DNA of 64,000 nt, taken from assembly GCA_004352715.1 (NCBI GenBank), contig SCFE01000086.1, positions 233,715-297,714 of the forward strand, in the 5' to 3' direction. The translations under genes were made by a program, and so were the position numbers. Origin of the DNA: Hofstenia miamia (Eukaryota; Xenacoelomorpha; Acoela). The number at the start of each line of letters is the position of its first letter. The stretch's first letter is position 1. Below the pieces are notes generated by a model. That model made no database searches. It was not told the origin of the DNA and saw only the letters and a list, made by a program, of their open reading frames with translations. Positions 45,635 through 56,598 of the stretch are shown one piece after another.

Positions 45635-46475
45635 ATTAGTAGTTGTTGTTAAACTCCTTCTTAATATGATTTCGAGTGAATCATCGAAATTACCTGGAGA
45701 AGGTGGTCGGATGCTAATTTCGTTTTCTATAGACAAAAGCATTCTTCACAATGTTAATTCAGATGGACTGGAGTTATTATTAGTTAATAAACTCATGAGT
45801 CAATGTTTTGGCTCTTTAACATTTGCTTCTAGTGATACAGTGGAAGCAGAACAGTCTTCCTCTAATGTGCAGTATCATGACTCTAATCAAGTAGCAGACG
45901 TAGTGCAATCTAATTACAATGAACCATTAGAATGTGAAGCAATTACTCATATTGAAGATGACTCTAATAGAACTGATAATAATCAATATCATTCAAACAT
46001 TCCAACACATTCTCAATCTTTTTCTCGTAGAAAAAAGAAACGTTCTAAAGCCATTGAATCAAATTTAACAGGTCATCCTTCAAAAATGCCTTCTTTATCA
46101 TTTAATGATAATAGAGTTGATCTTAATTCACCTAATCTCTCTCAAATTACAATGCATTCAGAAAATTCAAATGAAAATGACATTCCTACAATTTCACATT
46201 CATATGTTGATCGGCCAGATACTATACCTAATGAAAGTCTTTCCACTGAGGTAGAGAATACTTCAAACTTACCAGATATAATTATAAAATCTGAAATTGA
46301 CAATTGTGATAAAACAGCTGAAACTATTATTGAAGATGTTAGCCTTGAAAATTTATTAAAGCAACCTGATTACACTGCCGACACAAATAATACAATTTCA
46401 TCTGATGAAAATATTTCTAATTTGCAATCAGATTCCCAACTCTCTACATCGGTGTATTCAACTGCTGAAACTACG
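45635..46475 (+). CDS. Shared N-terminal exon of alternatively spliced zinc-finger gene
   Basis: Acceptor TTTTTTTTAG ends at 45,634; the coding ATG is at 45,666; the donor is ACG|GTATGT after 46,475. The coding part is 270 codons ending in phase 0. Reading past the donor gives a hydrophobic tail and a stop at 46,643, so intron retention would yield a finger-less form. The protein segment is Ser/Asn/Asp-rich and probably disordered. It has a basic NLS-like cluster RRKKKRSK (residues 121-128) and a SUMO-type IKSE (207-210). No BTB domain is visible, unlike lola and mod(mdg4); one could be encoded upstream or be absent. It would be the common scaffold for the terminal exons downstream. Ordinary ORF codon use and a clean donor support a real exon. 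Confidence 0.75.
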
Positions 46476-46794
46476 GTATGTAGTTTTTCAGTTAAATTCA
46501 AATTAATTTGTTTTTCACTAATCTTAGTAAGTGATTACACGGATTTTACATTGAAAATATTCTTGAAGAGAATGAGTTTAATAATAAAAATGTTCAATTT
46601 CTATCACATGCCTAGATTCTTATTTGCATTACCACTATTCTAAAATTATATGTTATATATGGCCTCTAATCACGCTTTTAGAAAGGCTTACTAGGTGTAT
46701 TATTTTATATATTTAAAATTCTTTAGTAATTTGTTGTAGAGTTAAGAGTATATTCTTATTGTAATAACATTAATTGTATATGTTATACATCTAG

Positions 46795-46870
46795 GTCAAT
46801 TCTCGAATGTCATCCTCATACACCGTAGTCAAAGATTTAGTTGTTGTAACTCCCGCCGCCGCTCCTTCTG
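46795..46870 (+). CDS. Shared 76-nt linker exon
   Basis: Acceptor ...ATCTAG ends at 46,794; donor TCTG|GTGAGA follows 46,870. Read in phase 0 from the previous exon it gives VNSRMSSSYTVVKDLVVVTP then AAAPS plus the first base, G, of the next codon. It therefore leaves in phase 1, exactly the phase required by all ten terminal exons. It is a Ser- and Val-rich linker with no domain. Confidence 0.75.
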
Positions 46871-47267
46871 GTGAGATATTTTAAATTTATTGCCTTATCT
46901 AGCTCTTTTCATAAATGAAGGCATGTAATATACGTTTAAAATGCATGATTCACTTCGACAATTCACTGCATCTGTTATTTTTTCGTTTGATGTGGTTGTC
47001 CAGAAACTATCTCTGGATTCCACACTTAGCGAACTTTCCGCAAAATTTCTGCTTAGCTTGAGGTTTTCTTTTGATGCAAACTGCCAACACAAAATTCTCA
47101 CATTTACAATTTTCAAAGCACTATGGAGGACAGCTTGATTGGTAGTGTGCGCACAATTTGAATGTTGTTTTGGCAGTTGTGATGCTACCATTGATGCATG
47201 ACATGGTATCGTCATGTGCGCACACGATCGCATGTTTACATAATGAAGTTCAATCTGGATTTTCTAG

Positions 47268-47683
47268 GTTCGAATGACATTGAAATCAAAACAGTTGTTA
47301 CTGCTCTTGTAAATTCGCTTGCGGAAGAAAAACAACTTTCTGATTCTGAAAGTAGTAGTACTTCCACTACTCCAACTAGTGTGGAAGCAGTTGTTGCAAA
47401 GATAGGGCAAGGCGGACCACCTCTCACCAATTCCTCGCAAAATTCCTTCAAACGTGTTTTGCATTGTCAATATCAATGTGGTTATATTACTCCAGATACT
47501 ACTCTACTTAAAAGTCATCATATTTCACACAGTGATGATCGTCCATACCGTTGCTTATATTGTCAACATGCATTTAAGAGAAACCATACACTTTTAAGGC
47601 ATATACGACAAGTGCATAAAATAGACACTGCATCGCCTTCTATGGTCATTGATGAACCAATTAATCTGTCCTCCAGTGCATAG
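47268..47683 (+). CDS. Alternative terminal exon 1: ZF pair
   Basis: Acceptor TTTTCTAG, then GT completing a Gly codon (phase 1), stop at 47,683. It is the longest finger exon at 138 codons. A Ser/Thr-rich spacer precedes two fingers. Finger 1 (from HCQYQCGY) is atypical, C-x3-C-x12-H-x3-H; finger 2 is standard, C-x2-C-x12-H-x4-H, with linker SHSDDRPY. After the fingers comes EPINLSSSA, close to the PxDLS/PxNLS docking motif for the CtBP co-repressor. Nearest to the shared exons, it may be the default terminal exon. Confidence 0.8.
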
Positions 47684-48408
47684 TGTGTAATTTTTCACTG
47701 TTAAACCCTCAATATAATAATTATTTATACAGAAATTACATTGATGTGCATTTGATAATTTATTCTGTTATAACACACAATTTTGAATGTCACTGCCAAC
47801 AATGATCTCAGCATTTTCGGGTTTAGCGGTGATAAATTTCCAATTATTTGTTCTTCCATTTAAACTACTACATTGCAGGTTTTGTCTTGGTAATTTGCAT
47901 GTGCAATAGCCTCAGCAATATATCTTCCAGCTTGTATGATCTATTTTTATATTATTGCAATTTGAATTTTTTGTTTTTCTTCGTCTTTTATCTTGTATTT
48001 TTTGCTTAAAATTTGTGTAATTGTGTAGTTTATCTGTGCAGTATTGAATAATTATTTATTATAAAGTAAACGGTGTACAATTATACATAATATAATAAAG
48101 TACGCTTCAAATTGATTTTTTTCGTAATTTCGAATAATAAAAAGTTACTCATTGTGCTCAAATATAAACTTCGTTAGTGTGGGATATTGCTAGTATTTTA
48201 TATCTATATTCTTTTCGATTAGTAAGACAAGTTATTTAGTAAAGCAAGTTTTGATTATTATATCATAAAAATCATTTTGCTAAATTGAAAGATCTCACAT
48301 TGTCGAAATGCCACACTGTAAACACTTTTCAATTCCTCTGCAATTATCCCAAACCTTCAATTTGACATCTGATCTCGATTAATATATTGGTTTTTCAATA
48401 ATATTTAG

Positions 48409-48599
48409 GTCTATCTAAAAGATTTCTTCAGTGTCGATTTTGTTCCTATTTGACTATTCAACAAAGCAAATTATTCAGACATTTCAAGTGTTGTCATACA
48501 AATGAACGTCCTTATTCTTGTCGATTTTGCAACGCCAAATTTAAACTTAATCATCATTTGAAGGTTCATTTAAGACATGTTCATAAACTAAATTTGTAA
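48409..48599 (+). CDS. Alternative terminal exon 2: ZF pair
   Basis: Acceptor ATATTTAG, GT completes Gly, stop TAA at 48,597-48,599. Encodes 62 codons plus the split one: LSKRFLQCRFCSYLT opens finger 1, linker CCHTNERPY, then finger 2 with CRFCNAKFKLNHHLK, ending VHKLNL. Both fingers are C-x2-C-x12-H-x4-H. The helix of finger 1 reads QQSKLFR from position -1. Sequence and layout pair it with exon 3 as a tandem duplicate. It has no upstream in-frame ATG, so it cannot be an independent gene without splicing. Confidence 0.85.
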
Positions 48600-50869
48600 A
48601 TATAATCAATTTTCAGTGTTTTTCATATAAACGTTGTTATAAAATATTTGTTTATTGTTATTTAATCAAAATTCTAAACCTTTTGATTAGCAGTTTTGTA
48701 ATCGATGAATTTATCGACTTCTTTATTTTGAGCTCTTACAGTATCATTAATATCAGCTTAGATACTGCTGTAATTATCCCTACCTTCTTTTCTGTGCGTT
48801 TAAATAAACAAAATACGTTTATTTTGTTAAATCTAGTGAAGCTTTCATTCACTTCTTCAAAATTGTATTCTTTTCACTTATAGGCTTCAAGTGAATCATG
48901 CTGGTTTTAAAAATTTATTTACACCGATATTATTTTTCCTTAATTCGTATATATATATATATATATATTATAGTAATTGGTCAATTTAATTTTTTGTGCG
49001 ACTAGCACATTATTTTGGTACTTTAAAATGTTTACACTGCTTCAACAATATTTTCTAGCATTGCTGGACATCTAAACTAACCTACTAATGCAATACGCTC
49101 TTGAATTTTTCTGGTGCGCACATTAAATAACTTGGAATTTCTAAGGTTTCCGTACAATGAAAAATACAAAATTTACGTTCAATCTGTGCACTGGCCCGTG
49201 TGCTGCCCAGTTATTAAATTTGTCATAGTTAGACTAAATTGACTTTTTCTTGTTTGACTTTCTTTAGGCTTTGTGTACAAAGGATACAATTTTTGTGGCA
49301 GAATTAGTTATAACGGCTAAATTTGAAATATTGTGAATTCCTCAAATTGATTTCTTATAGTTGGTTCAGCAACAATTTTTTAACTGTTACAGCTAAGTTT
49401 AATGATTATGAATGTGGATATGGATTTACACGGGCGTGTTGTGGTCTACATAAAACTGCTGCGGGTAAGCCAAACGTTTTACAGGCGGGATATTTTCTAA
49501 TTTACGGGCTCGGACCCGCAAGTACATAATGCGCTCAATTCAAAATCATGAGCGTTTTAATTGTCCATTTTAATAAAATTACTTTTCATACAGAACTTTC
49601 TAATCTTTGAAGTGTTTTATGGGTATTTCGCAATATAATTTCATTTAATATTTTTCTAAGACCATTCTAATCGTGGCTAAATCAATAAAGTGGGTTCTAA
49701 TTACCCTAAATTAGTTCTCAACAAAATGAAATTTTTCCGGAATAGTTTTATTGCTCATTGTTAAGTCCCCTCCTTACAAATATGTTGCATTTAGTGTAGT
49801 CCAGTTATTTATAGTTAACTAGTTAAATAAAATGGAAAATTATTCAAATTTATGTTTTATGTCTGAACAATTATAAGTAAATAACATTCTTCTGGTGCTA
49901 ACGTGTGATTGCATAATTGACCAGTCTCAGAAAAAGAGAAGCTGACTAATTTTGTTTAATGTAATGATAGTTCTCCCATTGCCATATTCGCCAGTCAATG
50001 ACAAACGGTGTTTTCCCAAATATCCGTACACTTTGCAGAATTACCTGATTCTAGCACTTTTTACATGTTAATATGATCTGGTCAACGGTATTATTAGTTA
50101 ATAAACTTTTCAAACTAGTAGTTTGAAACGTGAAATGAATTTAAAATTTTAATACAAGTAGAAAATAAAACGTGTATTTCAAATGTTTGCATTAAAATTG
50201 TCAACTAAAAACTACTATCATAAGAGGACTTGCTACCTTTTAATATTCAGTGCCATACCAAACCTACATTCATAGTTTAAAATTTTCCCCAAACAAATAA
50301 TCTCATTTAGATATGTAACCAATTGCAAAATGTTCACGATTACTATATATCTTTTAATTAAATGTTTTAAATTTTCGCTTTTGATTTTTAATTCTTCGAG
50401 TGCAGTATTTTAATGTATCTATTATTTTTTATATAATACACAATTCAAATCATTTTTCAATTGAATTAATCGTGTCAGTACAACTTCGTCATTTCAATTT
50501 TCTTCAGTTAACCCTCAAACGACCGGCTAATTGCACATCTTAATCAGTCCACCTGCTTACAAATGTAAGATATTCTTGTCAAAGGTTAAAAATGGTCTAT
50601 TCGTTCACAAAAACTTACATTACACATAGTATAGGCCCACAATGTGATAATCACCTTCACGAGCTCACCATGTAACGTTGCATAAGCATCATAGATATCA
50701 GATCTATGATAGANTCATCAAGCCTATTACTAGTCTGTCATTTTCAGCATTTCATATGAGAATATCTTTGAATTGGGCATGTATTTGGATTTACCATCAC
50801 TAATTGAACAATTATATTGTCAAAGGCTAAATTAACTGTTTATTCTTATAAATTTTTGGTTGAATTTAG
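48600..50869. other. Intronic spacer between terminal exons 2 and 3
   Basis: AT-rich with a (TA)n tract at 48,951-48,969. A possible relic exon at 49,264-49,318 (after TTTCTTTAG) is described under findings. Otherwise no coding. A single N sits at 50,714. Confidence 0.5.
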
Positions 50870-51063
50870 ATGGAAGATATTTTCAATGTCGTTTTTGCTC
50901 ATATTTGACTCTTCTTAGAAGCAATTTAGCGAGACATGTCAGGTGTTGTCACACAAATGAACGGCCTTTTTCTTGTCATTTTTGCAACTTCAAATTTAAA
51001 CTGGGTCACCATTTAAAGGACCATTTAAAAGGTGTGCATAAACAATTTGTAAAAAAAGTCTGA
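50870..51063 (+). CDS. Alternative terminal exon 3: ZF pair
   Basis: Acceptor TGAATTTAG, AT completes Asp, stop at 51,063. Fingers: YFQCRFCSYLTLLRSNLARH, linker CCHTNERPF, then FSCHFCNFKFKLGHHLK, ending HKQFVKKV. Both fingers are C-x2-C-x12-H-x4-H. Finger 1 helix: LRSNLAR. It is a close relative of exon 2 (same CRFCSYLT, CCHTNERP and HHLK words). AATAAA at 51,087-51,092 gives a nearby poly(A) signal, as expected for a 3' terminal exon. Confidence 0.87.
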
Positions 51064-51795
51064 ACTAATGTTTTATTGATTTTTATAATAAAAATTCAAT
51101 TAGTTTTCTAAGGCTGCTAAACTTTAAATTATATTTTTCAATATTAAAAAATTTGTCTTTGAATCGCATTTTGGTGAGTTTTTTTCCAAATGCCCAATTT
51201 TCTACAAACATTTCAATTTATTTTATTTTACAACATTGATAATAGAAGGAAAGGTTAATTCTAAAATTTTTTTCTCAATTTAACGGTCAGATTTGAAATA
51301 ATGTTGATATTGGAATTTAGTTTTTATTGCAAAATGTATTGCTAAACTTGTTTTAAGAGATCTATTTATGTTGTTATATTTTTAAAGTTAGTTTCACTTC
51401 CCTCTTCCAAACCCTGCTACGAATCTATATGTTAATAAATGAGAATTTGCTTTCATATTTCTTTATAGATGTGGAAAATTGCAATAATTTCTTACATTGT
51501 TCATTTGGCCTGATTATTTATTTAATCACGAATGCAGAATGCATGGTTTGAGCCCAATTTATATCGATAACTACGAAGCAGAACAGTCTATTTTCTGTTT
51601 TTATCATATTTTGAAAAATACTATCATCAAATTTTATCAGGAAATCAGTTGATCCGTACAATAATAATCAAGAACCTTTTCCCCCATCAGTTGCATTAGC
51701 AAATTAGGATTTTAAATACAATGAAATTTTAAATTGTTTCAAAAAAATTACATAACAATTCCTCAATGTTCATTTTCTAAATTCGTATTCTTTAG

Positions 51796-51995
51796 GGTCA
51801 AAGGGCATAGCATGTCCTCTGTGTAATTATCATTCTACCTGGCGCTCCGCTATGCGTATTCACATGCGCTCACGTCATTCATCTCTTCGCCCATTCATTT
51901 GCAATTTCTGTGAAAAATCTTTTAAACTTAAGCATCAACTTCGCCGTCACCTTGTTAACGTGCACGAAGAATCCCAATTTCTCTTTTCCCATTGA
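51796..51995 (+). CDS. Alternative terminal exon 4: ZF pair
   Basis: Acceptor TATTCTTTAG, GG completes Gly, then SKGIACPLCNYHSTW; stop TGA at 51,993-51,995. Finger 1 helix: WRSAMRI. Linker SRHSSLRPF. Finger 2 is ICNFCEKSFKLKHQLRRH, identical in protein to exon 5 and nearly identical in DNA over about 75 nt. The tail is VHEESQFLFSH. No internal ATG-initiated frame, so it depends on splicing. Confidence 0.87.
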
Positions 51996-53319
51996 ACAGT
52001 AAAATTTTCTACGTTTTACTCCTTTAGTAATACTTGACACAAATTATTCCATAGTATTATTTTCATGTTTTTACGAGCCGCTTTGTTTTTACACCTTATT
52101 CTTTTGATCTTCGTCCCTCAAGATTAGCCGAAAAAGCACACGTCGATGTTAGTGCACCATTTACGCACTCCAGCATTTCCGTGAATGTAATTAAATTTGT
52201 TTTATTGCACTAGTTGCTGTTTTCCTCCTCAGTACATAAATATTTTGTTCATGAGGATATTTTGTGTTGTTTTTCCTAGCAAGCTGATCAAAAATCCAAG
52301 GTTTGTTCAGTTTTTGAAGCAATTCCAAATTTAGACTGTTTACTCTCACTTAAATAAAATTGTGTAAGAATTCTTTTCTCTGCAACTTGAAGTGTAAGTT
52401 AAAGGCAACGTATATGCAGTAGTGGGTCCAAGGGAAGAATTGGGGCAATGCATTTCTCCACATTAGCAAAAAAACAAACACAATTTCCGTCCTATTTTTA
52501 ATTTTCTCAGAACTCGAATGCACTTTTTATCAAAGATTTATATTCTTAAGGCGCGAATTCCTTCATCCAAAGAGTAAATGTTATCAAAATTCGACTACCC
52601 GTATTTTATAAATTCAGTAAGTGCAAATATCTGCTGTATGCGAACTCATTTAATTTATATGATCAAATCATGGCCCAAGGTTTTCAATGGTGTATATATA
52701 ATCTTCGACCTAAGCATGTTGGTAAATTCTTATAATAGAACATTTACATCATTACTGTGAGAGCACACCTGGAACGGGTATTACTGAAAGAATTAAACAG
52801 CAAAACATCCGAAATATATTTTATAAAATGTGCTGATTGAATAGCTAAAAGCATGGTCAACAAATACAAATACTACACTGACTATATTTCTGGTTATGTT
52901 TATTGTGAAAGTTCTCCTAAAACTTTCCTATGAAGCGGAATCTTCACTTTAAAGATTCATACAAATACTTATACAAAACATTATTTTACCTGTTGGAAGC
53001 AAGCATAAAGGTGTCAGATATTAGAAGTCCACAAAAACATCGGAATTTAAAGCTATTTGCTGCTAAATGTCTCTTCATCTTCTTTCACACACAAACAAAG
53101 TAAACCACCAATTGCCAAGTTGCCTTGGGGCGTAAGTTCGCCTGAATTACATCTGTATTACATCCAAAAAGTATGAGCACACAAGGTCACCACAATAATG
53201 TATTCGACGTCTACCTTCTGTCTAAATTTCTACGTTTACTTTTGTATAAATTTAATTGTAAGTACTTGTTTTGTAAGGCTTCACAGTCTATTTGCTATAT
53301 GACTTTCTTTCCACATATT
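51996..53319. other. Intronic spacer after terminal exon 4
   Basis: AT-rich, stops in all frames, no finger-like or transposon motif recognised. Confidence 0.5.
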
Positions 53320-53842
53320 TTAACACTAGAAAGTCCGAGCGGTCAAATTTGACCACTTCGCACATTTTAAATGCATTTGTAATGCCTCATGTAATGAGAA
53401 TTTAAATAGAATATTTTGTTCTTCGGACACTTTTCTTTCATTTGCTTTGTTTTCGTTAGTTTTACCCAGTAAACATAGAACTGTTGTAACGTCGGCGTTT
53501 TTGTGGTGTATTGGCGTTTAATAGGCGTTGAATTGTTTGAATGGCGTTTATAGTGCGGATTAGTGGCGGTGTATAATTCCGACTAGCAAAAAAATATTTA
53601 AAAATAGGAATTATTTTAGTATTATGACAATTTGAAGATAAATTTTTTAAAAACTGCATTTTTATTGATAGTTTGTCGTTTTATTGTGAAAAGACGATGT
53701 TTTGTAATGTCGTTTTAGTGCCGTTATTATGTCGTTCAGCGACGTCGTTACGACAGCTCTATGCTTACTGGGTACTTGAATGCGTCAATTCTGACAACAG
53801 CATGAATTTAAGATATAGAATCGATGGACATTTTAGTGTTAA
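53320..53842. mobile_element. piggyBac-like MITE, TTAA-bounded
   Basis: Begins TTAACACTAGAAAGTCC and ends, reversed, TTAACACTAAAATGTCC, with TTAA at both borders. The same TTAACACTAGAA start marks the element at 19,526, so both likely belong to one family. It is 523 bp, carries no transposase, and is itself interrupted by a second element. Confidence 0.72.
53463..53774. mobile_element. Nested 312-bp palindromic element
   Basis: Left end TACCCAGTAAACATAGAACT pairs with the reversed right end TACCCAGTAAGCATAGAGCT; the match continues through TGTxGTAACG with only three mismatches in 29 bp. The interior is rich in GGCGTT and GTCGTT words. It sits wholly inside the piggyBac-like MITE, so it arrived later. 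TA is present at both borders. Superfamily not identified. Confidence 0.75.
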
Positions 53843-54443
53843 ATTCAAATTTTCAGTGTGGGTTTAAAAATTATGTTAATGCTTTTTAATCAACAATTTT
53901 TTCGTGGGTTTAAGAGTCGATCATGCTGCTAAAGTTGCTATATCAATTTCAAAAACATGTTATGCATATTATAAATAGTATTTTACACTTGGTGGCATGC
54001 AAATTGTAATAACACTTTACTTTGAACTCATAAATGGTCTCTGACTTAAATTTAAAAAGTGCAATGCTTGCAACTTTCTAACAAGGCAAACAAGTAAATT
54101 TTCAAAAATAAAGATAATCTTTATAAATAATTTAATCCTATGTTATGTGCTCATTTTCATACATTTTAAAACAATTATTTTTAGAGTATGTAATTATGTA
54201 TGCTTTTGTGAGAGAATATGGGGTGAACTGGTAAATTTTCAGATCATTGACTTTTTCCTGCATCCGCCCTTGCGCGTATACGTTACCATTGTTTGCGAAT
54301 ATATCTTCTTTTCTACAACGAAAATAATTTTCGAATTCTTGTGAAATTTTGTATAATCATCAGTTTGTATAATTTTTTAAAGCTTTAAATTATTGAATGA
54401 TCTTAACAACACACTGTTCTTTCAATGACAATTTCTTCTTTAG

Positions 54444-54625
54444 GCTCGAAAGGCTACTCATGCCATCTCTGCCATTATTATACAAATTTTGTAACGACCA
54501 TTAATAATCATATAAAGTCTCGTCATTCATCTCTTCGTCCATTCATTTGCAATTTCTGTGAAAAATCTTTTAAACTTAAGCACCAACTTCGGCGGCATAT
54601 TATTCAGTTGCACACTGCCAAATGA
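54444..54625 (+). CDS. Alternative terminal exon 5: ZF pair
   Basis: Acceptor TTCTTCTTTAG, GC completes Gly, then SKGYSCHLCHYYTNF; stop TGA at 54,623-54,625. Finger 1 helix: FVTTINN. Linker SRHSSLRPF. Finger 2 ICNFCEKSFKLKHQLRRH is identical to that of exon 4. The tail is IIQLHTAK. Both fingers are C-x2-C-x12-H-x4-H. With exons 4 and 6 it forms a trio that differs mainly in finger 1. Confidence 0.87.
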
Positions 54626-56102
54626 CTAGATGCGTTATTCAGCGGAAGGTTTTTCCATTTCATGTTTTGTAAATTTTGAAATTGAAATGTTGATAAGATT
54701 GTCTTCTTCTTTTTAAGAAATTAGTTTCAAAATTTGAATAGAAAATGTATGCCAGACATCGATTACCTTGTATATTTATTAAACAATTATTTTGTATGGT
54801 AAAAACAAATTTTATCTTCTATTATTTTATAAATGTTTAGTTTGATTAAATTTAGTTAATCTCTCAATGCTCATTATCAAATTCTCAATTATCGTACGGC
54901 TATTTAGAAACCTGAGAAGTATTCTATTGTTCTATCTATTTTTTAAATTTGACGAAACTGCCAAATTTTTGGTGTTGCCATGATTCAAGTGATTTTTAGA
55001 AAAACATTGTAAACATACATTTTATATAAATCCTTGTAATGCCAAGATGAATGTTGCATTTTATGCAAATTCATAAAGGTTTGCAATCTTTTAATCAGGT
55101 TTCTACTACCACTGAATGACCTCTTCGGTCAATTTCCTCTAATACCTTCAGTGAAGCAAATTGTTTACTGAATAAATCCCACGTCAATACATTTATTTAA
55201 AACTATTTTAGACATGTATTGCGTATAATTGTTTTTCATAATTTCCACCATTGCGGATTTACGTTTGTACAATTTCTTTAGCAATTCTTAAGAGGAATGC
55301 ATATTTCGCAACATCAATTCATCTATGGATATCCAACAGCATGATTTTCTTTTCTAAAAATCATTTTTGAAGTAATGTATGATGTTTAATCAATGTGTAT
55401 TTCTTAATATCTGTTCGACTGTTTAAGAATACCCTGTTTCCTTCTCAGTGCATTTCGTGATCAGACTTCTTTCTGCCACATTCTGCTCTGTATACATTTG
55501 TCGCCGTTATAATATAATCGATAATTTTATTTGTGATAGATTTTTCCGTAGCCATGTAAAATGACATATTAGCGGTTCTGTCATTTGTACTCTACGAGTG
55601 ATGAAGAACTTGGTATTTTAGGTGGACATTATTACTATTTACTTAAAAAATATCTTTATCAAATGTATGTTCTAGAAATATTTTTCTTCGAGAACATATT
55701 CTTAACTTTACCATCATCTAGTTCATTTCCATTTCATTCATTCTCTTGGATCTTCAATAGTCGATTGCGTTTATAAAAATATTGAAGCTTGTATGTGAAC
55801 TAAAAACGAAAAATGGTGTATCTTAGTTTTTGAAATGGATGTACATGTACATATTAATGGCTTCAATTTTTCACTTTTATGCTGTTAAGTATGAATATAT
55901 TTACTGAATGATCCCTGGAATAAATTTTAAAACAATGCTTATCTACATAGGTTGCTTTTCATTTATTTCAAAAGTAATGACAGCAAATGGCGAACATTTA
56001 TAATGAGGTCCGCAATAACACGAGATTTAATTTTATTTTTTCAATTAATGCTTTTCAATTGAATAACCGAACATAATTTAGCACTGCCATGTGAAAAGTA
56101 AT

Positions 56103-56134
<32 letters not shown>
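54626..56134. other. Intronic spacer after terminal exon 5
   Basis: AT-rich, no finger exon found, ends in a (TA)n tract (about 56,104-56,134) at the gap. Confidence 0.5.
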
Positions 56135-56565
56135 NNNNNNNNNNNNNNNNNNNNNNNNNNNNNNNNNNNNNNNNNNNNNNNNNNNNNNNNNNNNNNNNNN
56201 NNNNNNNNNNNNNNNNNNNNNNNNNNNNNNNNNNNNNNNNNNNNNNNNNNNNNNNNNNNNNNNNNNNNNNNNNNNNNNNNNNNNNNNNNNNNNNNNNNNN
56301 NNNNNNNNNNNNNNNNNNNNNNNNNNNNNNNNNNNNNNNNNNNNNNNNNNNNNNNNNNNNNNNNNNNNNNNNNNNNNNNNNNNNNNNNNNNNNNNNNNNN
56401 NNNNNNNNNNNNNNNNNNNNNNNNNNNNNNNNNNNNNNNNNNNNNNNNNNNNNNNNNNNNNNNNNNNNNNNNNNNNNNNNNNNNNNNNNNNNNNNNNNNN
56501 NNNNNNNNNNNNNNNNNNNNNNNNNNNNNNNNNNNNNNNNNNNNNNNNNNNNNNNNNNNNNNNNN
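56135..56565. other. Assembly gap, 431 N, inside a (TA)n tract
   Basis: TA repeats on both sides (56,104-56,134 and 56,566-56,596). The missing bases could be more TA repeat, or could hide a short exon. Confidence 0.95.

Positions 56566-56596
<31 letters not shown>

Positions 56597-56598
<2 letters not shown>

Noticed and set aside
46895-47233. 112-codon minus-strand ORF between shared exons and terminal exon 1
   Set aside because: No recognisable domain or splice context; it overlaps the intron of the zinc-finger gene and is probably chance.
49190-49530. GC-richer segment with GGGCTCGGACCCGC near 49,515, considered as a tRNA or finger exon
   Set aside because: No cloverleaf, no box A, and no C-x2-C...H-x4-H pattern in the right phase.
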